64,000 bases of DNA from Physcomitrium patens (lineage: Eukaryota > Streptophyta > Bryopsida > Funariales > Funariaceae). This document shows positions 1-12,205 of this stretch, in pieces. Position 1 is the stretch's first letter; each line of letters opens with the position of its first letter. The position numbers and the translations under genes were made by a program. The notes beneath the pieces are model-generated. The model worked only from the letters and a program-made list of their open reading frames with translations, was not told the DNA's origin and did no database searches. Where the stretch lies: the NCBI RefSeq assembly GCF_000002425.4, contig NC_037265.1, positions 13,162,330 to 13,226,329 on the forward strand, in the 5' to 3' direction.

Positions 1-130
1 TATAAAGTCAATGATAAGGAGTTTTTGATTTAAAAAAAATATCACATGATTTTTACAAACTCATTAATTTCCTTTTACATTTAAATCTATAAAAAAAATT
101 AAAAATAAAAAATCAAAAATAAAAAATCTA
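1..130. other. AT-rich spacer
   Basis: Very AT-rich sequence with A-runs and no open frame of note. I see nothing in it beyond low-complexity spacer leading into repeat A. Confidence 0.5.
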
Positions 131-650
131 AATTAATTCTAGTGTAAGGATAAAATTCACCTTTCAATCCAAATTAAAAGATGGCCTCATTTGAAAGTTA
201 CTTGCAATTGGTGGTATAAATTAAGAAGAGAAAATAAAAAAAAATAAAGAAAAATAAAAAAAGAAGATAAAGAACTTCAATCAAGAAATTAAACACTAAA
301 AAACAAGTTATAATCTATTTATTAGATTTTTATCTAATATAAAATAAATATAAAATATAAAATATATATTTTTAGATAAATAATTTTATTAAATTTTTAA
401 TGATATAAAAATATATAAAATCGAATTATTATGAATAAAATATAAAGATTAAAATATAAAAAATAAATATTTAGAAAATTTAGTGAATAATTTTTGTATC
501 AAGAATAATTTGCTTAATAGATCAATAAATTGAGTCTCACTAAAGCTCACAAGTAGTGTATAAGGGTGGCTTGGAGAGGCTATAAGGCCTTGCTCTTATT
601 CTCCTATGTACATCTAAGGTACTATAATCCATATGAGACTTGTACACATT

Positions 651-672
651 TTTTTTTTTTTTTTTTTTTTTT
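651..672. repeat. Poly-T tract
   Basis: Uninterrupted run of about 22 T inside repeat A copy 1. The equivalent place in copy 2 has no such run, so it arose after the copies separated. Confidence 0.8.
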
Positions 673-1279
673 ATAATAATTATACTTGCTGCTAGTTCTC
701 ATATTTTTTACTAGTAATACTAATATTTTTGCATCTTTGACTTCAGTATGATGTTTAAAAATATCCAATTGGTTTAAGAATATTCTAAGGCATTCAATTT
801 TTTTTATTCCTTCATAATAATCTCTTTAAGTAGTAAAATTTATTTTTATTTAAATCTTGAAAGTATTCTAAAACTTCCATGAGAATTATAAATAAATGAT
901 AAATAAATTCTAAAAATCTCTATAATATTTTTGAAATTCTATTATGTATTTAAGGCTAATTTTTTTTATCTTTGTGATTTTTTATACTACTGGAATTAAC
1001 ATAAATAAATTATAAATATTTTTTCTTTATAATAACTTAAAAAATATAAGGCTCTTTTTATACTTTATTTAATTGATATTTAAAATTTATTGATTTTTTG
1101 TAAATAATTCATATAGATAAAAGACCAATGTAGACATTGGTTTTAATGACTAAATAATACTACTTAATAGTAAGTAAGAATACTAAATTAATTAATTTAA
1201 TTATCTCTGAGTTTTAATAAAACTTAATTTTAATGATTTTTTTTCTACTAAGACTCTTATATAAATCCTTTTAAATTCT

Positions 1280-1282
<3 letters not shown>

Positions 1283-1316
<34 letters not shown>
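1283..1316. repeat. (AT)n microsatellite
   Basis: About 17 uninterrupted AT units near the right end of repeat A copy 1. Confidence 0.9.
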
Positions 1317-1320
<4 letters not shown>

Positions 1321-2929
1321 AAGATTTTTTAATTATAATATTTTAATTTAAATAACTTAAAACTATTATTTTCACAATTCTATTAATTTTGATTCATTTG
1401 TAGAACTCACTTCTAAGGTCTTATTGTATCCAAAATATCTTGCAATTTATAAATTGTAATGCTCTTGAAGAGCTTATAATTATACTTCATCTTTTAGAAT
1501 ATGTAAGTATCTTTTAAAGTAAATTAAATTATTCTTGAAATTAAAATTAGAAGTATTATGAGATTCAAAAGAATTATTTTTGAATTCATGAACAAGAAGA
1601 TTTGAGGATACACTTAATTGGACTTAATCAAAAAAAAAGAATCAATAATTACCATTGATTTCATTGCTCAAAGATAAAATTGCTCTACCTTTAAAAGAAT
1701 TTTTTCTTGTTAATCAAAAGTTTTATTTTCATCTTTTGGCACAAGATAAAAATATGTAGAAAGGATTTTTAACAAACACTATTTTTTTCTTGGCCAAAAG
1801 TAATATTAAATACAAATCTTTACAAAAACATGTTCTAACAAGCTTGTAACAATTTTAAATGAGTACTCACATAAAATACTTGACGTTCTTATAATTTATA
1901 TAAAAAATAACCATGTTAGGGGCATCTTTCAAATAATGGTGTCATTCTTGAAATGAATCCACAATTACAAGAAATTATTTGTTATGGATCTTATAAATAA
2001 TCTTAATTACAAAATATTTTCATGAATAAAAATCTATAAGGTGAAGTTTGTCATCTACTTCTATTTGTGATAATATCACACTCAAGGCAAAGTCTAATGC
2101 AACTATTTCTATAAAAAATTTCATGAAAAATTTGATGCAACACAAGATTGGTGTACAAATAAAATTTGTCTTTTAAGCTTCAAATATTAGTTCAGCTTCT
2201 TTATTTTACTTAAGTTTACCTTTACAAGTCAAACATATAATTAAAATTACAACTTGAGAATTATTTTTAACAAATTTTTGATACTAATTCAAAAATTCTA
2301 AAAAAATATTAAATATTATTATTATTTTTAAAATCTTCCAACCTATGATAATGTAATTTTTTTTGGATCCATCAAAAGCCAATCATTTAAAAAATATATT
2401 CTAAAAAATATAGCATTAAGTTGAATTGTATAAAATAAATATTTTTTTCTATCTTGGCATAAAATCTTACAATTTCTAAATTTTTACAATATGTAACAAA
2501 CATTAAATTCATATTCTTTGTATTCATATAATAGATTAAAAAAAATTTAGTTAAAAGTTTTGAAAAATCATCCAAAATTTCTTTTAAATTATTATTTATT
2601 AAATGTCAAAAAGCAATTGATATATTTGTAAGTCCAAAAGGCATGACATTGTATTTAAAATTTTCATACTTCTTTCAAAACATAATCTTTTATTGTGCAC
2701 CTTCTTTAATACATATCAAATTGTATATTCATTCTGAATTTATTTTTATATAGATCTTGGTTTGATTTAATTGATCAAGAAGTTTCAATATCAAAGATAG
2801 AAAATATTTATTTTTGAAGATGATCTTATTTAGTTCTTGATAATCCACACATATCCATTATTATGTGATAACACAATTATATAGTAAAAAATAAAAATAA
2901 AAATTTTATTATAAAAGAGCCTCATAGAA

Positions 2930-4370
2930 AGATATAATAGAAAAATAGGGATAAATAATAAGAAGGTAGTAAAAGAATTTAATATATATATATAGTTGTT
3001 TTTATTATAAAAAAATGAATTCTATTTCTATGGAAGGCCAATAATAAGATAAAATTAAGTAGATTAAGAAATAAATCATATAAATATTTTTAGAAGAGAA
3101 TTTAGAATAGATTTTAGAAAAATTTATTCCAAAATACCAAGAATTAACATCCAAAGAGGGCTAATTGTGAACTAGGATCAAAATCAGATCCTAAGGCATA
3201 AAACTGCACACCTACAATAATTCTAAGATTTTATGATCAATTCGAGTATGAAATTTGAGAAAAACTAGTAAAGAGTCTTTTAGAAGTTATTTTTATGTAA
3301 CTTGAAGGCATGTTGAGTTTTTAAGGACTTTTCAAAGTAAGAGATATATTCAAAGAATTTGGACATAAAAAAATAAAAAGAAGTTTATAATTTTGAGGAT
3401 TTTGTGAATATAATAGCATATTTATAGATTAAATTATATAGATTTGATATTATGCTTATCTTAAATTTTTTTAAAAAATTTGATGTTCGTCAAATAGTTA
3501 GCTTTTATTGGATTAGGATCTTGGATATTTGAAGTTTAGAGTCCATAAGGATTTTTGCAATCCTAAAAAATTTACTAATTTGATTGAAGAAAAAATTAGT
3601 GAAAGCAATTTAAAATTACAAATCTATACAATAGCCAATTTTTTAAGCAATTGAATGGTTTAAAAAGGAGAAATCATTGCTAAAAGATCAACATCTAGGT
3701 CGGATAAAGAAAGTGGTCAATATCTAAGAGATTAAAGAGTTTTTTCTTTCAATTGGTGAATTCAATTTTTCTTAAATTTTATATATTTATAATTTTTTTT
3801 TGAATTGAAATGTATATAAAATTTTAGTTGAGATCAATGATTAAATTAATATTTATTGAGATTTCAAAGTAGCAATAGGAATTGATTAGGATTTATTTAA
3901 GATTTTTTTGGATTTGTTTAGAATTTGTTTAAGAGTTAACTTAGATTTAGAATTTCTTTAGGATTTGGTGTAGGATTTAGGATTTAATTAGGATTTGGTT
4001 TAGGATTTAAAATATAATTAGTATTTTATTAGGATTTATTAAGGTTTGATTTAGGATTTAGAATTTGATTAGGATTTCTTGTGATTTCATTGAAATTTGA
4101 CTAGATTTTTTTATTTTTTTATTAGGATATAATTAGAATTTAATATGGATTTGATTATGATTTATTTAGGATTTTGTTGGAATTTAATTAGGATTTATTA
4201 AGCACTGTATTAAGAATTGATTAGGATTTATTTTAGATTTATTTAAGATCTATTTATTTTATTTCTTTAAAATCATTTATTATTTCTTTAAGATTTTTTT
4301 ATTTAATATTTTTTGAAGGTTTTTATTTTAGTATTTTTTGGATTTTTTTATTATTTTCTTTAAGATTAAT
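2930..4370 (+). repeat. Dispersed repeat D, copy 1, with an AGGATTT array
   Basis: The left part (about 3160-3310) carries AATTGTGAACTAGGATCAAA, shared with 33062-33110 on the same strand and, inverted, with about 7745-7790. The right part (about 3870-4330) is a degenerate array built on AGGATTT separated by 4-8 T/A-rich bases, also present at about 49600-50045. No coding region is visible. It is a non-coding mobile repeat or part of one, of unrecognised family, and sits inside the minus-strand chromovirus fossil. Confidence 0.6.
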
Positions 4371-4399
4371 ATACAACTTCTTCATGTTTATTTAGTAAT

Positions 4400-5000
4400 T
4401 TCTTTTAAATTTCTTTTAGATTGGTTAAAGCTTTATTAGATTTAATTAGAATTTATTTAAGGTTATATTAGACTTGTTAGGATCTTATTGTTTCATTTTT
4501 CTATTAACCTTCCATAATTAAATATTAAAAGTAATTTAATCTATTTGATGATAATAATTTTATAACCACAATAAAACTAAAATAATTAGATCAAAAAAAT
4601 ATCTAATAATATTAAATATAATTATGCTATTATGATTATTATTTGCTACTTTTATAAGAATAATTTCATGAATAGCATCTTTTGAAGATTGTATACAATT
4701 ATTTGTGACTTATACATGCATGAACTTAGTTTTCTTGATAATGAGTACTTTCCATTTTTAACAAAGTCTTCATTTATAATACAAGTTAACAATTATAAAT
4801 CCAATAAGGCAAAGGATTTGCAATATTTTGGTACTAAAAAAACATCAATTATAAAGAAAGGTAATGAATCTAAGAAGAAAATATAATCTTTATTAGATAT
4901 TCTATTAGATATTAATGCCACGCTTTTCATTGTAATTCAATAAAATTATTTTTTAAAACATTGTCATCTTTAACAACCATGCTCTTTATTCTATGATTAT
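4400..5000. other. AT-rich interval without a recognisable gene
   Basis: Holds a 65-codon open frame at 4689-4886 with no recognisable motif and with composition like the surrounding spacer. It probably belongs to the interior of the chromovirus fossil, but I could not match it to gag or protease. Confidence 0.35.
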
Positions 5001-6058
5001 ATTGCTTCTTTGAATAATAATAAATAGTATCTCTAGATTCTCTATAATATAAGCACAATCTATCTTAATAATGTTGTATCTTTTTTTGCTTAATGTGAGA
5101 TTTGAAACACACTATATTAATTTCTATAGATTCTAATTTTAATGAATAATTTTTTAAAAATTTAAGAATTGTCATTATAACTTAAATTGTTCCTCTCCAA
5201 CTAATTATTTGTTTTTGGCGTCTTAGAAAAATTTGATTATTGCATACAATAGCTTTGGTAAAAATTATTCTAATGAGTTTACTTTCAACATTATCAATAA
5301 TGAATATTTGACATTATCTTTTAATCCATATTATAATTGATTAATAAGGATTTTATCATTTTAATTTCCATGACAAGTAAGGTTTTGTAATTCAACAACA
5401 TATATGAAAGTTGAATGTGATCCTTGTCATAAAAGAAGGAATTTAGTTTTTGCAATCATTTGTCAATCTCTTTCTTCAAATGTGGTTGTAAATACTTTCA
5501 AAAATGAATTAAAGTTATATAGAAGATGTCTATGCTTTTCCATCAAAGATACAAACTAAGAAAGAATACTTCTAGATAAAAGTATGCCTTTGAGTATAAC
5601 TTGAGTAAAACCATTAAGATGTTGGAAATAATGTAACCTTAGATAAAACTTGATTTATTGTAAAAATTCTTGAAATTTTGATCTTATTCTATCAAATTTC
5701 TGTAATATACTAATTATTTCCTCTTTTATACTTGTAATAACGGGACTTCTCAAATTTAATTAAAAGGTTGATCTTCTTGTTTTTTTTAATTTTACAACTT
5801 TTTGGTGTAGACTTTAAACTTTATTATTGACTTCTTCTATTGGCAAAGAAATAATATTTCTATAGTTGACATTGGTAATACATGAAATTTTCGCCCTAAG
5901 AGTTTTGACAAGCTCATGAAGATTTGTAATAGCTTCAAATTTATTTTTGCTTCAACTAAGTATATTATCCATAATTTTTTCTTTTATTCTTATAATAAAT
6001 AAGTTTAATAAATCTATAAGCCAAATTAGATGAGAGTGATTTGCAAAATTTAATATCA

Positions 6059-6770
6059 AATAAAATTTTCTATGAAAAAAGATAGACCACTTTCTTTAAA
6101 AAATATATATATTAGAATATTTAAAATATTGGTTTAAATGTGGATAGTTTGTAATTTTTAAAGCACAATAAAAAAATGTGGAGTAATTTATTCACTTCTA
6201 AAATAAAATAAGAATAATAAATTAGTATTCTTATCAAACTATCAAGGATATAAATTAAAAATAATAAAAATATTAATACATTATTTTATCACTAAAAAAG
6301 AGTAAATATTTATTCAAAGATAGTACAATATTAAATTTAGAATAGCTATTGCCAAAAACAAGAAGATTAGAGACTCTTGAAATAAGACTAAGAAGAAAAA
6401 AGAAGTTGACAAAAATAATAATAAAAAAAAGACATCATTCTTGCTTCCACATATACTATCTAATAAAGAATTATGTAGTGACATTATATAAGACCTCTAA
6501 CACATGTCCAACTTGTAAGACACATGTCTAACTTTTAAGTTAATTTTTATACATGTGCACCATATGGCCAATTTATATCATAAGTCACCAACATGTATAA
6601 TACATGACCAACTTGTTAGCAAAGTTTTTAATCTATCAATGACCTACAAACACATATAAAGTCAAATCAATGTTTATAAAACTCCTCCACAAAATATTAT
6701 CAAATTTACTTGTATCTACTTGCTTCTATCTAATTCCTTTAATCTGGATAAATATGTATGTCCATGAAAA
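6059..6770 (-). repeat. LTR of the minus-strand chromovirus fossil
   Basis: The reverse complement aligns with the LTRs at 23216-23927 and 31350-31885. Shared landmarks in LTR order are GGACATACATATTTAT near the start, then TTGACTTTA, then TTGATAGATTAAAAACTTTG and an AAGTTGG/CATGTATT block. It is an eroded LTR of the AT-rich chromovirus family. Confidence 0.6.
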
Positions 6771-6829
6771 ATAACTAGGTTAGAAGAAGATTTAATAATA
6801 TTAAATATTACAAAGTTATCATAACCTTA

Positions 6830-8000
6830 AATAATCTTTAAAATCTTTAAAATCCTAAAAACCTTTAAAAAAATCCTAAAAAATATTAATTAAATCTTCA
6901 AGAAATCAAAAATAAATTAATTCATTAAATTAAATAAATATTAAATAAATTCTAATAAGAATAGAATTCTAATTAAATATCAATGAAATTCTAAATATCT
7001 TAATCAAACCTCAAATAGATTCTAAAAATATTTAGTCAAATTCTACATAAACACCATAAAAAAATTTAAACCTCTATAATTATGATATCAATTATTAATC
7101 TTGATTCAAGTTTATTATATTTTTCAATTTGCTAATTGACAACAAGGAAACAAAGTTTGAAGACATTTTAACCCATAAATTGTAAGAAAATGCTCTTAAT
7201 CTACTTGCATGTCAATTGTCTTCTTTCTCTAATCTCAATATAAATCCTCTAATATCAATATTTTTTCCTTAAATTATTATCTTATTCTTAAATTTTTTAT
7301 AAATATTAAAAATTAAGTCAAATATCAATATACAAAAGATTTTTTTTAATTCAATTGGCAAATTGCTCAAAATCCTACAAATCTTTACTAACCTTTAATA
7401 TCCAATTTTTAAGATCTTAATTCACTTAAATCTAAATTATTTCTAATTTAATTACTCAATTAAGTTCAAATTCACAAAACATATCTAGCACAACTATATT
7501 CACAAACCTATAAAATTTACTTATTGATCTACTATAAATCCAAATGATTCACCAAAATGCAATCTTTTTTTAATTCAACACAAAACAAAGTTTTCTAAAA
7601 CAACCTTAGCTTTGCAAAGCTTTTATAAAGTTTTATGTCCTCAAATCCCTCAAATTAAATACTTAGAGAAATCCTATCAAGTTTTCTTTCAAATATTAGA
7701 CTCCAATCAACTAAAAAATTGCCATATTTGCCATAGGTGAGTAGTTTTGTGCTCCATAGTTTGGTTTTGGCTCTAGTTCATAATCCTCCCTATGGAAATA
7801 TCAATCTAATGTTTTGCTAAAAGCTACTCTTTACTATCATCTAAAGATTTCCATGATGTTATTTTTGCTAACCTACTTTATTTTGATATTTTTATGATCT
7901 TACAAAGTAAATAGAAGCTCTCATAATCAAAAGGCATTACTAGTATTGAATAGTTTTACTATCTATCTAGCTTTTATCTATGTTTCTAAATAATTTGTTA
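6830..8000 (-). repeat. Dispersed repeat D, copy 3, inverted
   Basis: Inverted relative of repeat D copy 1. The AATCCTAAA-type units at about 6840-6890 are the complement of the AGGATTT array, and TTTTGGCTCTAGTTCATAAT at about 7765 is the complement of the AATTGTGAACTAGGATCAAA block at 3170. With copy 1 it forms a long imperfect inverted pair with about 2.5 kb between the arms. Confidence 0.5.
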
Positions 8001-9050
8001 TTATAAGCTCTACTATCATAGAATCCTTCTGTTTATCTTTCATTCAATATTTGCATTACAACACGACAACACTAAGGATGTGCTAGTACGACAGAGTCAA
8101 GAACTTTCTTTGAACTTGTGTTTTGCATTTGGAGAGTTTTTGAAAAAATAATCATATGGTGATATTCAAAGAAGAGTTTGGATGGATATGGTATAAATTT
8201 TGGCATGATGGGCAATAAACACTAAAATAGCTTGTGGAATAAAGAATTAGTAGATAGATTAGCATAGAATAAGGGCACTTTCTATGCTCACATAGAAAAT
8301 GGTTTGATCGCTTACCAGTCCAAGATAGTGTGCAAGCAACATACGAGGCATTTTTTGCTTAAGCAGCATATTATAGTGGAGCTTTATTATAGATTTATTT
8401 TCATGTTAAACTTAGCTTCATTAATTAGCTTCTTTATGTGGATTTTTTAAGATTTTTTTATATTTTATTTCTCACAAAAAGAATTTATACACTTATAAAA
8501 GATTTTAAATGCTGAATAAATATTTTTGTAAGATTTTTATTAATAATTTCTTTAAAAGCAATTATTATTATTTAGAATAAGTTGTAAATTTGTCCAAATT
8601 GAAGATGACCTTCTTTTTGAAGGTCAATTGTGCAATCAAAAAGTTAATGTTTTAGCAATATATGTAGTACTTTGCAATCTTTATCTTATGATTCTGCAAT
8701 CCTTGCTTTTTTGTAATACCAACCAATACATGGCTCAAGTTTCCATGTGCCACATCAATCTATCCATGATTCTTATTAGATGTGACTTCTTAGAAAAACA
8801 GTACACTCTTAACTCTAACGTCAAAACCAAAATTTTAAAAAATGAATTAAAATACTGTCAAAATGAAAATGCAAACCCAGCCCTCTTTGACTCATTCCAC
8901 AACAAATCCTCATAAACTATTATTCCAATACTTTAACTAGAGAACTTCCATAAAACACCTATTCCGAATTCTCACACAATCCCTTTAATAACCTGTTGGT
9001 TTCCATCACCATGAATTCTAATTTCATGTTGAATCAACAGCCCAGACCAA
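8000..9050. other. AT-rich interval, nothing recognised
   Basis: Somewhat less AT-rich than the repeats to its left. The only sizeable open frame is 8628-8915 (95 codons, plus strand). It has no motif I recognise and no start context that stands out. I see no repeat match within the window. Confidence 0.4.
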
Positions 9051-9321
9051 CTCATGTCATCACCATCTAACAACCAAAACGAAACCCTGTGAAGTTTTCT
9101 TCGTAAATGTTCCACCTTTGCTAGTGAGAAAGTTCACATCAAGAGGGCTTGTTTCATCGCTCAGGTTACCCAACACAAGTACTTAATATTGACATAAGTT
9201 GTTTACTTAGTTAGTATCAGCACCACACCACACCCAATGCTGGCTACTGTAGTTTGTTTGTCCATTGTTACAAGGAGGCTACTGAAAGTTGCACCTCCAC
9301 ACAATCTGGGTTCAGGAACCT

Positions 9322-9339
9322 GCTCTCTCTCTCTCTCTC
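9322..9339 (+). promoter_or_regulatory. CT-rich tract upstream of AP2-like gene
   Basis: A run of nine CT units about 300 bases before the proposed start codon of the plus-strand AP2-like gene. CT/GA tracts are common in plant promoters and 5' leaders near transcription starts. Here the position fits, but no transcript data support it. Confidence 0.35.
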
Positions 9340-9636
9340 GCTTGATTTTGTGCATATGTTTGCAGGTGTAGCAGGTTGCTTTCTACATCGCATGTGCCCA
9401 CGAGCTCACAACTACCCACCCGCGATGTACCAAAGCTTGTTGGGAAAAACGTATGGTAGCTCGGGAGTCGCATGCCTCTAGATTTTGGGCCTTTTTCGTA
9501 AAGAGTGTGGCAGTGATGGGTTCCGTAATTGGAAGTAGTGTTGGTTTATAGGAGTCTGCCAGAATTTGTGGGAGGATCGCGGGTTTTTGTTGTTGTTGGT
9601 CGAGTGGTTGCTTTGGGCACGAAGTGTACTTGCAAA

Positions 9637-10900
9637 ATGCCTGATTGTGACTCAAGCGCTGCTAGAGAGATCTCGCGGCATCTGCAGGGGGTAAGCAGGG
9701 GAGCTTTTCAACTCGATTACGGCTCATCTTTGCTTGAGCGTTCGCGAACTAGGTTTGCCCCTCCCCTCGAAGCATCTGCCGGGGTTTTAACCTGCCTTTC
9801 TTCTGTAAGAAGGTGTGTTGGGTTGTGTGCGAGTGGGCGAGGTGATTTGTTCGCTGCCCTCGTGAGCCGCAGTGATGTCACTCGTTTGTGCTTTGGATTT
9901 CGTTTGTTTTTTGTGTCGCGTATCAAATCCTAAGTCTTTCTGGAAGTAAAGTCTAACGTGACAGTTGGTATGTGTGGTTTTGTTCGTCGCCCTTGAATTG
10001 TTGCCAAGCGGTGGGATTGTCACCCGTCCGAATAACTCTAACTTCATCGTCAATATACGCCCCTCGAAATGGACGGACAATTGTTTTTATATCACAGTGA
10101 AGAATGAGCCAACTGCCCGATGCATCGCAGACGCTGTATTCTACTACATTGGGCGCCCAGCTTTTCACTTCAAAGGGGTCAACAAACAGTATCCACCCCT
10201 ACACGTTGGCAACCAAGATCCGCTCACAAGCAGAGAAATGTGCAAGGCATATGTGTTGCTTATTGCCAAGGGCCCTGAATCGTTCAGTCTGAGATACGAT
10301 TACAGGGGACTTGTAACAGATTTGGTGCTGAAATTCGTCTGGAACTCTGAGGGTGTATTGTCTCTGACGAGGTTGGCAGATACCGCTTCAGCGACAGCTG
10401 CTTGCGACGCAGCAGCAGCAGAGGAGAGGGTCGCCGTTGCTGACAAGGAATGTGCAAATTCAAAGAACGAGAGTGGTTGCGGTGAAATATGTGAAGAGGA
10501 TAGGAAGGAGGTGGAGGATGAAGAATCACGAGGAGAAGAGTCAGCGCCCGTGGAAGAAGACAGTCTGTCGGAGGGGGCACTTTGGATGTTCACAGCCTCT
10601 GCATCTGGGTCTGAATGGGTGAATCCAGCGCTGTCGGACATTAATTCGTTCTATGTTCCAAGCTTCGATATTAATATGGATGGGTTGGTGAGTAGGGTGG
10701 AGAGCGTAGAGCAACGTCTCAGTGATATTTCTTATCATGTACGCAAGAAGGAAGACTCAGCAGGTGATCAAAAGATTTTGAGTAGGAGCATATTTGATTT
10801 TGATGTATTAAAAGTTGGGTATTTTATAAGCGGGCAGAGAGTGTGCTGTGATGTGGGATGTCACATTATCGACTTCAACTTGAAGTTTCTAACATCATAA
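9637..10900 (+). CDS. Divergent AP2/ERF-domain protein (two-exon model)
   Basis: Probable nuclear DNA-binding regulator. The model joins 9637-9690 to 9965-10900 (329 residues). Exon 1 starts at an ATG in AAAATGCC context and ends at a good donor, GGG|GTAAGC. The 274-base intron ends in GTGACAG, phase 0. AP2-like residues lie at about 35-87: GIVTRP, then NIRPSKW (the EIR-P strand), then a helix ARCIADAVFYYIG closing in RPAFHF. This matches the order of an AP2 domain (GVRxRP, xEIR, AARAYDAAA, LNFP), but the usual WLG is replaced by CFYIT, so DNA contact may differ. Next come an acidic Glu/Asp/Ser-rich linker (about 170-225), a possible activation region, and a short predicted coiled stretch (about 255-275). 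The hydrophobic segment just before the domain is unusual. A later acceptor at 10008 would remove it but changes phase. The gene faces the second AP2-like gene. The domain call is firm; exon limits are inferred. Confidence 0.6.
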
Positions 10901-11920
10901 TTAACTGTCCTTTTTTTGTGTCGAGTGTAAACATAGTTTGGTAAATCATGTTTAATATCTACCTATAAAGTCTGTTTATTATGCCCCAGATTGCGCAAGC
11001 GTTTTCCTTTGTTTCTTATGCATATGGTTTGGAAAGTTCTGCTAAAGGAGGAACCCTGTGGACAGATCCGCGCAGATATTCTCGCTTTTTACGATTGTTT
11101 CTTTGTAACTGATGTTTAAAGGTCGGAAAAATCGTTTGCCACATATCTTTGTGGAGCTCATCGTAGTTCTTGAGGTTTACCTGCACGATCCATCGTGTGG
11201 CTAACAGCACTGGTCAGCATTTATTTACCTTGGATGTGTCTGATACAGATGAAGAGAAAAAAAGAGAAAAAAGAGAAAGAAGAGAATTAGAAGACAATAT
11301 GTGGGCAGAGAAGAGAAAAAAGATTATCACTTGCCACCCGCGCGACTTAAAGAAGGTCATTTTCGAAGGTTATGAAAGTAAGTAATGGTTTGTGAGATCT
11401 TGTTTATGAGTATGATGCAAAACATTCTAGTTCGTTGAAAGTGGTCCTTGCTGATTTCCATATTTTTTTACTGATGCTCCGTGAAATGTTTCTGAATTCT
11501 TTAGGATGGGAAATACCTGTAGTGCGAATCTGGAATTCTTCGTAACCTGTCATTTGTAAGTTACTTCATGTGCCTCAACCGCGCGATGCATTCCTCAGAC
11601 ACTGTATTTATTTTCGAAGATATAGTTGGGTTGTTCATGCCGGAGCAGTTTGTGACGGAATTTCTTACACTTGCGAATATGTATACTTGTATCGTATAGT
11701 AGTGGTATCAACTGCAGCATTTGATTTTTCGGCAGTGTGACCTGATTCTTCAGTTGTGTCCTAGCTTAGATTTCAATTGTTCTTGTCTATGGTGAGTAAT
11801 GCAACTTGGAGCTGCGTGAGGTGCGTCTTGAATAGAAAATTTAGAGTTTTCATTTCTAGCTTTGCAGTTGTGAGCAGTCTATTGTATCGTTGATGAATAA
11901 TTCTGAGACAATGCCTTCTT
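10901..11920. other. Downstream region of the plus-strand AP2-like gene
   Basis: Moderate-GC sequence after the stop codon, probably 3' UTR then intergenic. No open frame here looks coding. 11170-11385 has a charged, lysine/glutamate-rich frame driven by AGAGAAAA repeats, which I regard as low complexity rather than a protein. Confidence 0.4.
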
Positions 11921-11923
11921 TTG

Positions 11924-12205
11924 TTATATCGAAATGCAGGGATACTGCGTCATGAAATGAGAATTGTGAGGCTTTGTCATGGAATTAGTTTCGGTGAGTT
12001 TAAAGGTACGTGGACCAGGTGGAGATTGTCCAGCTTCATTCATTAGAAGAGACCACAAACCATCATCCCATGCATTATATCCTGTAAAAATAACTAGTGA
12101 TGGTCTTGGGCCTTTCAAGCAATTGTTGTAACACGATGCTGATGTACTAGCTCGTCCTTCATTCCGCCAACATGTTGATTCGAGAGTGTTTCTAGAGTAC
12201 AACAT
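11924..12205 (-). CDS. Possible small protein or exon, unknown
   Basis: A 93-codon frame on the minus strand starting at an ATG near 12205. Composition is balanced, with cysteine, tryptophan, glycine and proline well spread and motifs such as GYNAWDDGLW and SPPGPRTF, which do not look like random AT-rich translation. I do not recognise a family. It lies between the two convergent AP2-like genes and could be an exon of a longer gene, a short lineage-specific gene, or antisense to the 3' region of the plus-strand gene. No clear splice sites settle its limits. Evidence is composition only. Confidence 0.3.
   Translation of the reverse strand: MLYSRNTLESTCWRNEGRASTSASCYNNCLKGPRPSLVIFTGYNAWDDGLWSLLMNEAGQSPPGPRTFKLTETNSMTKPHNSHFMTQYPCISI

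Larger units (their letters stand above)
130..1330. repeat. Dispersed repeat A, copy 1
   Basis: This stretch aligns by eye with about 24329-25400 in the same orientation. Shared landmarks are the start (ATGGCCTCA after a run resembling TTTCAATCCAAATTAAAAG), a middle block around 535-640 with GCTCAC, AAGGCCTT and ATAATCCATATGAGACTTG, and a block around 690-830 with GCTGCTAGT and ACTAGTAA. The copies are old, with many substitutions and indels, and I find no coding capacity. It may be an LTR or other non-coding part of a retroelement. Its family is not recognised. Confidence 0.6.
1900..6770 (-). mobile_element. Very old Ty3/gypsy chromovirus fossil, minus strand
   Basis: Eroded relative of the chromoviruses further right. 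Reading right to left: an LTR (about 6059-6770), a primer-site remnant near 6049-6058, a gag region (about 5000-6040), then reverse transcriptase and RNase H (about 1930-2870). The pol part matches the better-preserved copy at 45775-46800, including the AAAGGCATGACATT block at 2638 and the TAATCCACACATATCC block at 2843. The interior is split by repeat D copy 1. The family is inferred from those matches. The element is heavily broken, with so many breaks that they cannot usefully be counted, and base composition has drifted to about 80% AT. Protease and integrase are not recognisable, and no left-hand LTR was found. Confidence 0.6.

Noticed and set aside
8628-8915. 95-codon plus-strand frame as a host gene
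   Set aside because: No recognisable motif, AT-rich codon use like spacer, and it lies outside the GC-rich island that holds the supported genes.
9383-10080. Several minus-strand frames opposite the plus-strand AP2-like gene
   Set aside because: They are shadows of the GC-rich exon and its flank. The AP2 signature lies on the plus strand.
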